Below, piece by piece: positions 16,829 through 24,764 of a DNA stretch of 29,283 nt (position 1 is its first letter; the number at the start of each line of letters is the position of its first letter). This DNA comes from JBOHUC01 sp050733935 (GTDB lineage: Bacteria > Eisenbacteria > RBG-16-71-46 > DASYSL01): contig JBOHUC010000009.1 of the NCBI GenBank assembly GCA_050733935.1, forward strand, positions 1 through 29,283, given 5' to 3'. Position numbers and translations under genes: made by a program. The notes beneath the pieces were generated by a model. The model saw only the letters and a list, made by a program, of their open reading frames with translations. It made no database searches and was not told the origin of the DNA.

Positions 16829-16863
16829 ACCGGGTCGGCGTGTGCCGGCCCGGTCTCTCTTTG
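16829..16863 (+). terminator. Rho-independent terminator
   Basis: An 11-bp stem, ACCGGGTCGGC against GCCGGCCCGGT with one G-U pair and a GTGT loop, is followed by TCTCTCTTT. It lies about 60 bp after the dockerin-like gene and is the best terminator in the window. Confidence 0.75.
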
Positions 16864-17426
16864 AGGGAAGGCCACGAACCGTATCCGTTACCCGACCCAT
16901 GGACGAATTGAACGGCGCCAAACAGACCTCGTTGCGCAAAGGAGAGCCTCAAAGGCCGTGATTTGCATGTGCCCTTCGCCTTCGACTGCTTGGCCATGAG
17001 TTTCTCGTCCCGATCAAACGAAGTCGATTGACATTCCGAGCCAATGCCGTCATAGATGAGTAGGTCATCAACGAGGTGACGCACTTCTTCTCCCTCGATG
17101 CCGCGCACGACGGAAAAATCCACTCCGTTCGGGGACGCGGCGGTGCCGACGGTACAAGGCCGCGACCCAGCGGCGTTCCATCGGTTCTCCAGAGGATCAG
17201 AGCATCCTCCGGTACGCGACGTCCGCAACCATTCTCATCCGTGGACCGATTCGGCCTGGTGCGGCCATCGCATGCGCGACTTCCCAGCGAGACTTCGTCG
17301 AGTGCAGCGACGCTCTCGGAATCTACGCGGCCGTCCACTCCCTTCGAGTACGGGATGGCCTCGGTCAGGGGATTGCCCCACGATCGTGGTTTGACGAAAC
17401 AAGGTTCATAGAAAAAGGAGAACACA
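16864..17426. other. Gene-poor stretch, no recognisable coding sequence
   Basis: About 560 bp with visibly lower GC and without the codon pattern of neighbouring genes. The longest frames on either strand give no recognisable domain; two reverse-strand frames could be pieces of one decayed gene, but I cannot name it. A perfect 12-bp palindrome CCACGATCGTGG (17378-17389) sits about 38 bp before the next ATG and could be an operator. Possibly a remnant of an insertion or a decayed gene. Confidence 0.4.
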
Positions 17427-17840
17427 ATGATTCGCAACCTCTACGCCAATGATTTCCAGGGCATGTCGAATGAAGTTTTCGAGAAACTCCGCACCTTCGG
17501 CATCCAGACGACGGACGAGTTGATCGCGAAGCTCAACGATCCGAACGTGCGCCGCGACGTAGCCCAGAAGACCGGCGTCAACGAGCCCGAACTCATCAAG
17601 TGGACGAAGATGGCCGACCTCATGCGGGTGAGTGGCGTCAGCAAACAGTATGGCGAGCTCCTCTTCGCCGCCGGGGTGACCTCGCTCGAGCAGCTGCGTG
17701 GCCACAAGCCCGAAGATCTCGTTCGTACGCTCGAGCAGGCGCACGGGAACCGCAAGGTGTTCGACACGGCGCCCAAGCTTCCCGAGGTGCAGGGCTGGAT
17801 CAACGAAGCCAGAACGCTCGATACTCTAGTCACCGTGTAG
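17427..17840 (+). CDS. DUF4332 protein (helix-hairpin-helix-like)
   Basis: 137 residues, wholly helical. The core LIKWTKMADLMRVSGVSKQY, then GELLFAAGVTSLEQLRGHKP and PEVQGWINEARTLDTLV, is the DUF4332 pattern, which contains two helix-hairpin-helix-like units resembling those of DNA-binding and ribosome-associated proteins. It is commonly stand-alone with unknown function. The ATG has an excellent site, AAAAAGGAG 6 nt upstream. It stands alone between a gene-poor stretch and a hairpin. Nucleic-acid binding is a family-level guess. Confidence 0.88.
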   Translation: MIRNLYANDFQGMSNEVFEKLRTFGIQTTDELIAKLNDPNVRRDVAQKTGVNEPELIKWTKMADLMRVSGVSKQYGELLFAAGVTSLEQLRGHKPEDLVRTLEQAHGNRKVFDTAPKLPEVQGWINEARTLDTLVTV

Positions 17841-17847
17841 CCTCAGT

Positions 17848-17870
17848 CGGGGCGGCATCATGCCGCCCCG
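17848..17870. terminator. Strong hairpin after the DUF4332 gene
   Basis: A perfect 9-bp GC stem CGGGGCGGC / GCCGCCCCG with an ATCAT loop lies 8 bp after the stop codon. There is no T tract. A bidirectional terminator serving this gene is likely from position. Confidence 0.5.
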
Positions 17871-17974
17871 CCGTATGGCGTGTGGTACATCTTGATGCAG
17901 GGAAATGATCCTGGCTCCGGAGCTTCGGCAGGTCGAGCTGACCTGTCGGATCCCGGAGCCACTTCTCTATGAGT

Positions 17975-18025
17975 TGGGGGCGGCGCGGAATCTAAACCCG
18001 CGACCTTCCCTCCGCAGCCGGGAAG
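17975..18025 (-). other. Fragment resembling the 3' half of a tRNA
   Basis: Read on the reverse strand, 18025 to 17975 gives a 6-bp stem CTTCCC/GGGAAG around a 9-nt loop, a GGTC variable segment, and a T-arm-like GCGGG-TTTAGAT-TCCGC (loop normally TTCGAAT). An acceptor-like GCCGCCCCCA follows. No matching 5' acceptor strand or D-arm is found upstream, and the T loop departs from consensus, so it is not a functional tRNA. It may be a tRNA remnant or an attachment-site scar. Confidence 0.3.
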
Positions 18026-18034
18026 TCGAGGCGG

Positions 18035-19264
18035 TCAGGCTCCGGCCCGTTTGCGATCGAGCAACGCGCCGAAAATCCCGATCGCGTCCGTGAGCTGACG
18101 ATCCTCGAGATACGGGGCCGGGCCGAGCCGCATCACCTCGCCCCGGAAGTCGACCCACACGCCGCGCGTCCTGAGGCGCGCTGCGATCTCTCCGGCGTTC
18201 GGGCTCCGGAGTGCCAGGAACCCGCCCACCTGTTCGAGCGGTGTCGTCCGGTCCCGGTCGAGCACCGCAGGATCGAGGTCGAGCGCGTCGAACGTGCGCG
18301 CGAGAAGGGCCACCTGGTGGCGGCTGAGGGCGCGCAAGACGTCAGCCGTGAGTCCCTGCTCCACAAAGAAATCGAACACGCGCGCGCCTCGGTGGTGGCT
18401 CACCGGATCGTAGGTCGCGCCCGCCCATTGCGCGGGGCCGCTCGCGTAGTGAACGCCCTCCTGCGTCGCAGGCGGCTTGTCGGAAAGCTCATCGAACTCC
18501 GCGAACCAGCCGGTGAGCACCGGACGCAAACCCTCGCGCCCCGGTGGCACGCGCAGGAAGCAGTTCCCCTCGCCGAGCTGGCAGTACTTGTATCCGCCCC
18601 CGACGACGAACGCGTCCGTGAGTCCGTTGCCCGCGAGCGAGAACGGGACCACGTTCAAATGATGGTACGCGTCGACGAGAAGCTCCGCGCCGGCGCGCCG
18701 GCACGCCTCGAGAACGCGGCCGAGCCCGGGCACGATGTGCGCGTTCGTGAACAGGACCGACGAGGCGAGAACTGCGGCGGTGCGCCCGTCGACGGCGGCG
18801 ATCAGCCGTTCGGCGAGCGTCGAGGTCGGCTCGGCCGCAACCTTGAGAAGCTCGATCCAGCGTGTCTCCGCGAGGCGGTCGAGCTGCCTTCGGATCGTGT
18901 GGAACTCGCCGTCGGTCGTCACGAGCCGCGGGCGTTCGGCGAGTGGAAGCGCGGACAGCACGCGGAGCACGAGCTCGTGCGTGTTCGTGCCGAGTGCGAT
19001 CTCCTCAGGGCGGGCCCCGTCGCCGAGGAGACGCGCGAAACCCGCACGCATGCGATTGGCGCGGTTCGCGGCTTTCTCCCACTTGTCGTCCACGAGCTCG
19101 GCCGCGTCGTTCCACGCCTCGACCTGTCCCTCGAACGCGACGTCCGGCCACGCCTGGTGCGAATGACCGGTGAGGAGGAGTCGCTCCCCCACGCGAAAGC
19201 GCGAATAGTGCCGCGCGAGCGGATTCGGGCTCTTCGCAAGATCTTCGGGAGTGAGCGCTCTCAC
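18035..19264 (-). CDS. kynU: Kynureninase (class V PLP enzyme)
   Basis: 409 residues of a fold-type I, class V aminotransferase-like enzyme. The PLP phosphate/ring region includes TNTHELVLRV and DGEFHTIRRQ. The PLP-ring aspartate is in LLVDAYHHLNVVPF (D198, H201). The Schiff-base lysine is K226 in VGGGYKYCQLGEGNCFLRVP, and the C-terminal domain contains LALRSPNAGEIAARLRTRG. It would split kynurenine to anthranilate and alanine. Pairing with tryptophan 2,3-dioxygenase (GTGA overlap with its stop) and the anthraniloyl-CoA enzyme upstream strongly supports this over other class V members. Last gene of the leftward operon. Confidence 0.88.
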   Translation of the reverse strand: MRALTPEDLAKSPNPLARHYSRFRVGERLLLTGHSHQAWPDVAFEGQVEAWNDAAELVDDKWEKAANRANRMRAGFARLLGDGARPEEIALGTNTHELVLRVLSALPLAERPRLVTTDGEFHTIRRQLDRLAETRWIELLKVAAEPTSTLAERLIAAVDGRTAAVLASSVLFTNAHIVPGLGRVLEACRRAGAELLVDAYHHLNVVPFSLAGNGLTDAFVVGGGYKYCQLGEGNCFLRVPPGREGLRPVLTGWFAEFDELSDKPPATQEGVHYASGPAQWAGATYDPVSHHRGARVFDFFVEQGLTADVLRALSRHQVALLARTFDALDLDPAVLDRDRTTPLEQVGGFLALRSPNAGEIAARLRTRGVWVDFRGEVMRLGPAPYLEDRQLTDAIGIFGALLDRKRAGA

Positions 19265-20043
19265 AGATGCGTCCGGATTTCCCAGAGATCCGGAAAGAGC
19301 GGCTTGTCGAGCGTCGTGAGGAGGTAGGCCGCGCCCATGGAGCCTCCCGTCCCCGGCTTCGTGCCGATCGTCCGCTGCACCATCTTGACGTGGCGGTAGC
19401 GCCACTCCTGAAGTCCCTCGTCGAGATCGACGAGCCGCTCGCACATCATCCCGACCTCCGGATTCTTCCGGTAGGCCTCGATCAAGAGCGGCTGCAGCGC
19501 GGGTGACGACGTGACGGACTGTGTGACATCGCGCTCGAGGAGCGCTGGCGAAACCGCGTAGCCCGCGTTCAGGAGGAAGCGCAGGAACGAATCCCACAGC
19601 GTGGGCGCAGCGACGCGCTTCTCGAGGCGCTGTCGCGCGAGGCTCCCCGGAGGATAGCGATCGAGCGCGGCCTTGTTCTTCTGCCCGAGGAGGAACTCGA
19701 GCTCCCGGAACTGGAACGACTGGAAGCCGCTTCCCGACTCGAGACGCTCGCGAAACGACAGGAACTCGAGCGGCGTCATGGTCTCGAGCACGTCGATCTG
19801 GGCGACCACGACCTTGAGGATCGTGAGCACGCGCTTGAGCGTCGCGAGGGACCGCGGCGCATCACCCTTCTCGAGCAGCGTCCTGAGATAGTCGAGCTCG
19901 TGCAGGAGCTGCTTGAACCACAGCTCGTAGACCTGGTGGATCACGATGAACAGCGTCTCGTCGTGCTCGGGCCCCTCCGACAGTGGTTGCTGGAGCGCCA
20001 GGAGCTCTTCGATCTTGAGATAGCTCGTGTACGTGACGGCCAT
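19261..20043 (-). CDS. kynA: Tryptophan 2,3-dioxygenase
   Basis: 260 residues, heme dioxygenase fold. The N-terminal segment YTSYLKIEELLALQQPLSE and FIVIHQVYELWFKQLLHELD contains the substrate-binding HQ-YELWFKQ block, and SGFQSFQFRELEFLLG is conserved. The proximal heme histidine is His218 in YRHVKMVQRTIGTKPGTGGS. It oxidises tryptophan to N-formylkynurenine with O2. ATG at 20043 has GGAGA 8 nt upstream. The gap to the preceding monooxygenase gene is 39 bp and the stop overlaps the kynureninase start. It therefore feeds the anthranilate pathway encoded by the same operon. Confidence 0.96.
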   Translation of the reverse strand: MAVTYTSYLKIEELLALQQPLSEGPEHDETLFIVIHQVYELWFKQLLHELDYLRTLLEKGDAPRSLATLKRVLTILKVVVAQIDVLETMTPLEFLSFRERLESGSGFQSFQFRELEFLLGQKNKAALDRYPPGSLARQRLEKRVAAPTLWDSFLRFLLNAGYAVSPALLERDVTQSVTSSPALQPLLIEAYRKNPEVGMMCERLVDLDEGLQEWRYRHVKMVQRTIGTKPGTGGSMGAAYLLTTLDKPLFPDLWEIRTHL

Positions 20044-20082
20044 GTTCGGTCTCTCCGCGCGGCGTTTGCGTTTCGATGAATC

Positions 20083-22368
20083 TCAGGTGAAACGGGGCCG
20101 GTAGCGATTCAGCGTCTCGTACGGGTCCGGCCACGGCAGCTTGTATCCGAGCTCGAACGCCGCGTGGCGGGTCCAGTACGGGTCCCAGAGATGCGCCCGC
20201 GCGAGCAAACACAAATCGGCTCTGCCGGCAGCCAGGATCGTGTTCACGTCCGCGTACGACGAGATGTTGCCGACCGCCATCGTGGCGATGCCGACCTCGT
20301 GGCGGATGCGGTCCGCGAACGGAGTCTGGAACAGCCGGCCGTACACGGGGCGCTGGTCCGCGACGGTCTGGCCGGCGGAGACGTCGACCACGTCACAATC
20401 GTGCTCCTTGAGCAGACGGGCGACGCCGACCGCATCCGGAGACTCCATGCCGCCCGGATACCAGTCCACGGCCGAGATGCGCACGGACATGGGTTTCGCG
20501 CGCGGCCACACCGCGCGCACGGCATCGAATACCTCGAGCGGATAGCGCATGCGATTCTCGAGCGAGCCGCCGTACTCGTCGGTGCGGCGATTCGTGAGCG
20601 GTGAGATGAAGCTCGCGAGCAGGTATCCGTGCGCCATGTGGATTTCGAGCAGATCGAATCCCGCCTGCTCGGCGATTTTGGCCGCGCGCACGAAGTCGGC
20701 GGTGACGCGATCCATGTCGGCGCGCGTCATCTCGCGCGGCGTCTGGCTGTGCGGATAGTACGGAATCGGCGACGGTGCGAGGATCGGCCAGTGCCCCTCG
20801 GGGAGGGGCTCGTTGTCGCCTTCCCAGAGCTTCATGGTCGCGGCTTTGCGTCCCGCGTGGCCGAGCTGGATCGCCATCTTCGCGGCCGTGTTCTCGTGCA
20901 CGAAATCGACGATGCGGCGCCATGCCGTGGCGTGCTCGGGCAGATAGAGCCCGGTGCAGCCGGTCGAGATGCGGGCCTCGGCACTCACGTCGGTCATTTC
21001 CGCGTACACGAGTCCGGCGCCCCCCATCGCGCGCGATCCCAGGTGCACGAGGTGCCAGTCGTCGGGCGTGCCGTCCTCGGCCGAGTACTGGCACATGGGC
21101 GAGACGACGACCCGGTTCTCGAGCACGAGCTCGCGCAGCTTGAACGGCGTGAACATGGGAGGCGGCGCGATCGCCATCGCCGGGGCGGCGGCCGGGATCC
21201 CCACTTGCTTCGCGGCCTCCTCGGCGTACCAGCGATCCACGCGCGCGACGAACGCAGGATCGCGCACGCGCAGGTTCTCATGGGTCACGCGCAGACTCCG
21301 CGTGAGCAGCGTGAACGCGAACTGGAGCGGCTCGAGCTCGAAGTACCGCTCCGTGTCCTCGAACCACTGGAGACTTGCCTGCGCCGCGCGCTGGAGGCTC
21401 TCGACCGCGGGCCTTCGAGCCGCTTCGTAAGCTTCGAGCGCCTCCGCCAACGCCGGCGCGGCCGCCCCGCCCGGTCGCCCGGCCGATCCGAGCGCCTCGA
21501 CGAGCGCGATGGCATCCTCCATCGCAAGCTTCGTCCCCGAGCCGACCGAGAAGTGCGCCGTGTGCGCCGCGTCGCCCGCGAGCACGACGTTGCCGTGGTG
21601 CCAGTGTTCGTTCCGGATGGTCGGGAACGCGCGCCAGATCGAGCGGTTCGACAGCAGCCGGTGCCCGGCGAGCTCCTCGGCGAACAGCCGCTCGCAGAAC
21701 GCGATTGTCGCGGATTCGTTCGCGCGGTCCATCCCCGCGGCGTGCCAGGTCTCCTCGCGCGCTTCGACGATGAACGTCGAGCGGTCGGGCTCGTACTGGT
21801 ACGCGTGCACGCGCCACAGTCCGTGCGGATCGTGCTTGAAATAGAACGTGAACGCGGGAAACGGCTTGGTTGTGCCAAACCATACGAACCGGTTCGGCCG
21901 GACGTCGACCTGCGGGCGAAACGCATCCTTCAGGCGCTCGCGGACGACCGAGTTGGCGCCGTCAGCGGCGACGATGAGATCGAAGTCGCGAAGGGTCGCC
22001 GGGTCCGTGACGTCGCGCTCGAAACACAACCGCACACCGACGTCGCGACAGCGGTCGGCAAGGAGAGAAAGGAGCGTGCGGCGTGAGAGCCCCGAGAAGC
22101 CGTGCCCCGTCGAGGTGAGGACCTGGCCGCGGTAATGCACTTCGATGTCGTCCCAGCGGTGACTTCGCTGAGCCATCGCCCGCGTCACTTCCGGGTCCGC
22201 GTGCGCGAGCGCCTCCTCGGTCGCGTCGGAGAACACGACGCCGAAGCCGAACGTGTCGTCGAGGCGGTTGCGCTCGAACACGACGACTTCGTGCGCCGGA
22301 TCGGCACGTTTGAGAAGGAGGGCGAAGAAGAGGCCTGCGGGCCCGCCTCCGATCGCGGCGGCCTTCAT
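20083..22368 (-). CDS. 2-Aminobenzoyl-CoA (anthraniloyl-CoA) monooxygenase/reductase, two-domain flavoenzyme
   Basis: 761 residues. The N-terminal half is a class A flavin monooxygenase of the salicylyl-CoA 5-hydroxylase type: dinucleotide motif IGGGPAGLFFALLLKR (6-21) and ribityl-binding GDAAHT (265-270) within FSVGSGTKLAMEDA. From ~404 a complete old-yellow-enzyme barrel follows: MFTPFKLRELVLENRVVVSP, CQYSAEDG, QLGHAGRKA, and HMAHGYLLASFISPLTNRR. This exact fusion and length match the 2-aminobenzoyl-CoA monooxygenase/reductase of Azoarcus evansii. That enzyme hydroxylates C5 and then reduces the ring, giving 2-amino-5-oxocyclohex-1-enecarbonyl-CoA. The ATG overlaps the acyl-CoA dehydrogenase stop (ATGA). 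It uses O2 and NAD(P)H, so the pathway is aerobic. Kynureninase downstream supplies anthranilate. Confidence 0.92.
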   Translation of the reverse strand: MKAAAIGGGPAGLFFALLLKRADPAHEVVVFERNRLDDTFGFGVVFSDATEEALAHADPEVTRAMAQRSHRWDDIEVHYRGQVLTSTGHGFSGLSRRTLLSLLADRCRDVGVRLCFERDVTDPATLRDFDLIVAADGANSVVRERLKDAFRPQVDVRPNRFVWFGTTKPFPAFTFYFKHDPHGLWRVHAYQYEPDRSTFIVEAREETWHAAGMDRANESATIAFCERLFAEELAGHRLLSNRSIWRAFPTIRNEHWHHGNVVLAGDAAHTAHFSVGSGTKLAMEDAIALVEALGSAGRPGGAAAPALAEALEAYEAARRPAVESLQRAAQASLQWFEDTERYFELEPLQFAFTLLTRSLRVTHENLRVRDPAFVARVDRWYAEEAAKQVGIPAAAPAMAIAPPPMFTPFKLRELVLENRVVVSPMCQYSAEDGTPDDWHLVHLGSRAMGGAGLVYAEMTDVSAEARISTGCTGLYLPEHATAWRRIVDFVHENTAAKMAIQLGHAGRKAATMKLWEGDNEPLPEGHWPILAPSPIPYYPHSQTPREMTRADMDRVTADFVRAAKIAEQAGFDLLEIHMAHGYLLASFISPLTNRRTDEYGGSLENRMRYPLEVFDAVRAVWPRAKPMSVRISAVDWYPGGMESPDAVGVARLLKEHDCDVVDVSAGQTVADQRPVYGRLFQTPFADRIRHEVGIATMAVGNISSYADVNTILAAGRADLCLLARAHLWDPYWTRHAAFELGYKLPWPDPYETLNRYRPRFT

Positions 22369-23546
22369 GCGTCGCCTTTGCCTTCCTCCAGCAGCCGGCC
22401 CGCGATCACGAGGTGCTGGATTTCGGTCGTCCCTTCATAGATGCGGAGCGCGCGCACCGCGCGGTAGAGCCGGTCCACCGGGTGCGTGGCCAGGACTCCC
22501 GCGCCGCCCAGGATCTGAACCGCATCGTCGACGATCCTCTGCGCGGCCTCGGTCGCGAACGCCTTCGCCATCGCGGCTTCGAGCGTGATGCGCTCCGCAC
22601 CCTGGTCGGCCTCCCACGCTGCGCGATAGACGAGGAGTCGTGCCGCCGTGAGATCGGTTGCCATGCGCGCGAGCTTCTCCTGGACGAGCTGGAATTCGGC
22701 GAGGGGCTTGCCGAACTGATGCCGGGACTTCGCGTGCGCCAGCGCTTCGGCGAGGGCGCGCGCGGCCATGCCGCAGGCCGCGGCTCCGACCGTCGGGCGC
22801 AGGCGATCGAGCGTCTTGAGCCCGAGCATGAATCCGCGGTCCTCTTCGCCGACGCGATGGTCCAACGGCACGCGGCAGTCCTCGAACGCGAGCTCGCCGA
22901 GCGGATGCGGAGCCGAGAGCACCTGTGCGCCCGTGAAACGCACGCCCTTCGTATCGGCGGGAACGACGAAACAGGTGATGCCGCGTCTTCCCGCGTCCGG
23001 AGAAGTCGCGGCGAACACCGTGTAGAAATCCGCGATGCCCGCGTTCGAAATGAAGGTCTTGGTGCCGTTGAGAACGTACTCGCGGCCGTCGCGCCGGGCG
23101 GTCGTCTTGAGCGCGCCGACGTCGGAGCCAGCCTCGCGCTCGGTCATCGCGAACGCCGCCATCGCGCGCCCCGCGAGCGCATCCGCGACCCAGCGCCGCC
23201 GCACGGGGTCGCTCCCCGCGAACAGAATCGGAACGAGCCCGAGCGCCTGGAGCGCGAACACCGCATCGGCGAGCGGCGACGCGGCAGCGAGCGCCTCGCG
23301 CGCGAGACAGCAGGCGCGCCAGTCCCGGTCTCCGATCGGCGCAAACCATCCGTCCTGCCCGAGCCTCTCGACGAGCGCCCGCGCTTCCGCCCGCGCGCCG
23401 GCGTCGCTCTCGGGCTCCGGTCTTGCCGAAATGTCGCGGGAAGCGTAGTCGCCGATCTTCCCCGCAAACTCGATGTGGGAGTCGTCGAGGAACGCGCGGA
23501 TCGGCCTCGTGTCGGGAGTGGCCGCGGCGGCCGTGACCGCGCGCAT
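22365..23546 (-). CDS. Acyl-CoA dehydrogenase
   Basis: 393 residues. FAD-binding marks are AFAMTEREAGSDVGALKTTA and FISNAGIADFYTVFA; SRHQFGKPLAEFQLVQEKLA and QILGGAGVLATHPVDRLYRA are typical of the C-terminal helical domain. The catalytic base is Glu371 in RIYEGTTEIQH, the position used by short-chain/medium-chain dehydrogenases. Its place in the anthraniloyl-CoA operon suggests it oxidises a cyclic or ring-opened dicarboxylic acyl-CoA. Isovaleryl-CoA, needed for the leucine operon, cannot be excluded as an alternative substrate. The ATG overlaps the crotonase stop (ATGA). Confidence 0.9.
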   Translation of the reverse strand: MRAVTAAAATPDTRPIRAFLDDSHIEFAGKIGDYASRDISARPEPESDAGARAEARALVERLGQDGWFAPIGDRDWRACCLAREALAAASPLADAVFALQALGLVPILFAGSDPVRRRWVADALAGRAMAAFAMTEREAGSDVGALKTTARRDGREYVLNGTKTFISNAGIADFYTVFAATSPDAGRRGITCFVVPADTKGVRFTGAQVLSAPHPLGELAFEDCRVPLDHRVGEEDRGFMLGLKTLDRLRPTVGAAACGMAARALAEALAHAKSRHQFGKPLAEFQLVQEKLARMATDLTAARLLVYRAAWEADQGAERITLEAAMAKAFATEAAQRIVDDAVQILGGAGVLATHPVDRLYRAVRALRIYEGTTEIQHLVIAGRLLEEGKGDA

Positions 23547-24346
23547 CAGACGAACCGGGCCTCGCGCTTCGCCTTGAACGCTTCGTAGGCTTCGCGGTAG
23601 TTCGGGTGCTCCATGAGCTCGGCCTGGACGCGCGCCTCGTACTGGAGCGCCTCTTTGAGCGTCATGTGTGCCTCTTCCTCGAGGGCGAGCTTCGTGACCG
23701 CAAGGGCGTCCGCCGGTCCGCGCGCGAGCTTCTCGGCGAGCGCCATCGCGGCCGGCAGGAGCGACTCCTGCGGGACGACCCTTTGATAGAGACCGATCTC
23801 GTACGCGCGCCGTGCGTCGATGAAATCCCCGGTCATGAGGAGATCGGTCGCCTGGCCGAGGCCAACGAGCCGCGGAAGGAGCCACGACGCGCCCATGTCC
23901 GCCCCCGAGAGACCGACGCGCACGAACAGGAACGCGATCTTCGCGGACTCGGACGCCACGCGCAGATCGCAGGCGGCCGCGATCACGGCCCCCGCACCGG
24001 CGACCGTACCGTTCAACGCGGCGACCACGGGCTTCCGGCAGCGGCGGATCGCGAGCACGAGATCGCAGGTCATGCGGGTGAATTCGAGGAGACCGGCCGA
24101 GTCGCGCCCGAACAGGGCGCCGATGATGTCCTCGACGTCGCCGCCCGAGCAGAACGCGCGGCCGGCGCCGGTGATGACGACCGCGCGCACGGAGGGTTCG
24201 CGATCGAGCGCGATGAACGTGTCGCGGAGCTCCGCGTACACGTCGAACGTGAGCGCGTTCAATCGCTCCGGACGGTTGAGCGTGATGGTCGCGACGGCGG
24301 TCTCGGGATCGATGCGGAACAGAAACGAGGTGGGCTCAATCGGCAT
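23546..24346 (-). CDS. Crotonase-family enzyme (enoyl-CoA hydratase/isomerase or ring hydrolase)
   Basis: 266 residues, crotonase fold with oxyanion segments GRAFCSGGDVEDI (64-76) and GTVAGAGAVIAAACD. In classical hydratases two glutamates act. Here the first position is Val in GAGAVIAA, and the second region reads GLSGADMGASWLLPRLVG with Asp150. A single Asp in GL-x-D-x-G-x-S-LPR is the arrangement of PaaG/BadI-like members that isomerise or open rings on cyclic acyl-CoAs. In this operon it could open a 2-oxocyclohexane-carbonyl-CoA ring or hydrate a cyclic enoyl-CoA. Its ATG overlaps the Rid gene by 11 bp. Confidence 0.85.
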   Translation of the reverse strand: MPIEPTSFLFRIDPETAVATITLNRPERLNALTFDVYAELRDTFIALDREPSVRAVVITGAGRAFCSGGDVEDIIGALFGRDSAGLLEFTRMTCDLVLAIRRCRKPVVAALNGTVAGAGAVIAAACDLRVASESAKIAFLFVRVGLSGADMGASWLLPRLVGLGQATDLLMTGDFIDARRAYEIGLYQRVVPQESLLPAAMALAEKLARGPADALAVTKLALEEEAHMTLKEALQYEARVQAELMEHPNYREAYEAFKAKREARFV

Positions 24347-24764
24347 GCGAGGACTCCCCTTCCAGGACGGCCGTGGCTTCGATCTCGACCAGCGCGCCGG
24401 CGTCGACGAGCCCCTTTACCTCGAGGAGCGCCATCGCCGGATAGTACGTGCCGAAGCGCTGCCGCCACGCGTCCGCGAGCTTCGGCCGGGCCGCCCGGTA
24501 CGCTTCGAGGTCGACGACGTACACGGTGAGCCGCGCGACGTCGTTGGCGCTCCCCCCGGCCGTGCGCACGACGGCGAGCACGCGATCGAGCGCGAGCGCG
24601 AATTGTTCCGCAAATTCCGGCGCCGCGCTTGCCGCGCCCGCCGAAGCGTCCCAGCCCGGCTGGCCCGCGACGAAGAGAAGCCTCCCGCGGCCGGACGCGA
24701 GAACGCCGTGACTGAATCCCTTCGGAGCTCCGAGCGACTCGGGGTTCACGGTGCGAAACGTCAC
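24336..24764 (-). CDS. Rid-family (YjgF/YER057c) protein without the canonical carboxylate-binding arginine
   Basis: 142 residues, one Rid domain: RLLFVAGQPGWDASAG, FALALDRVLAVVRTAGGSANDVARLTVYVVD and ALVEIEATAVL. Classical RidA enzymes hydrolyse enamines/imines of amino acids and bind the substrate carboxylate with the Arg of a P-A-R-S motif (Arg105 in E. coli). Here the same place reads YPAMALLEV, with Met111. Rid subfamilies lacking the Arg exist and have mostly unknown substrates. The flanking pathway makes a cyclic 2-amino-enoyl-CoA, an enamine with no free carboxylate, which would suit this change. GTG start at 24764 overlaps the SDR stop (GTGA). Confidence 0.88.
   Translation of the reverse strand: MTFRTVNPESLGAPKGFSHGVLASGRGRLLFVAGQPGWDASAGAASAAPEFAEQFALALDRVLAVVRTAGGSANDVARLTVYVVDLEAYRAARPKLADAWRQRFGTYYPAMALLEVKGLVDAGALVEIEATAVLEGESSHAD

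Noticed and set aside
16949..17437. Reverse-strand frame as a possible transposase
   Set aside because: No transposase motif (DDE or similar) could be recognised, and the frame has poor codon use; kept only as a gene-poor stretch.
17975..18025. Functional tRNA gene
   Set aside because: No 5' acceptor strand, no D-arm, a 9-nt anticodon-like loop and an aberrant T loop.
17905..18093. Small plus-strand frame of 62 codons after the DUF4332 gene
   Set aside because: It crosses the tRNA-like fragment and the 3' end of kynureninase and has no ribosome site or coding pattern.
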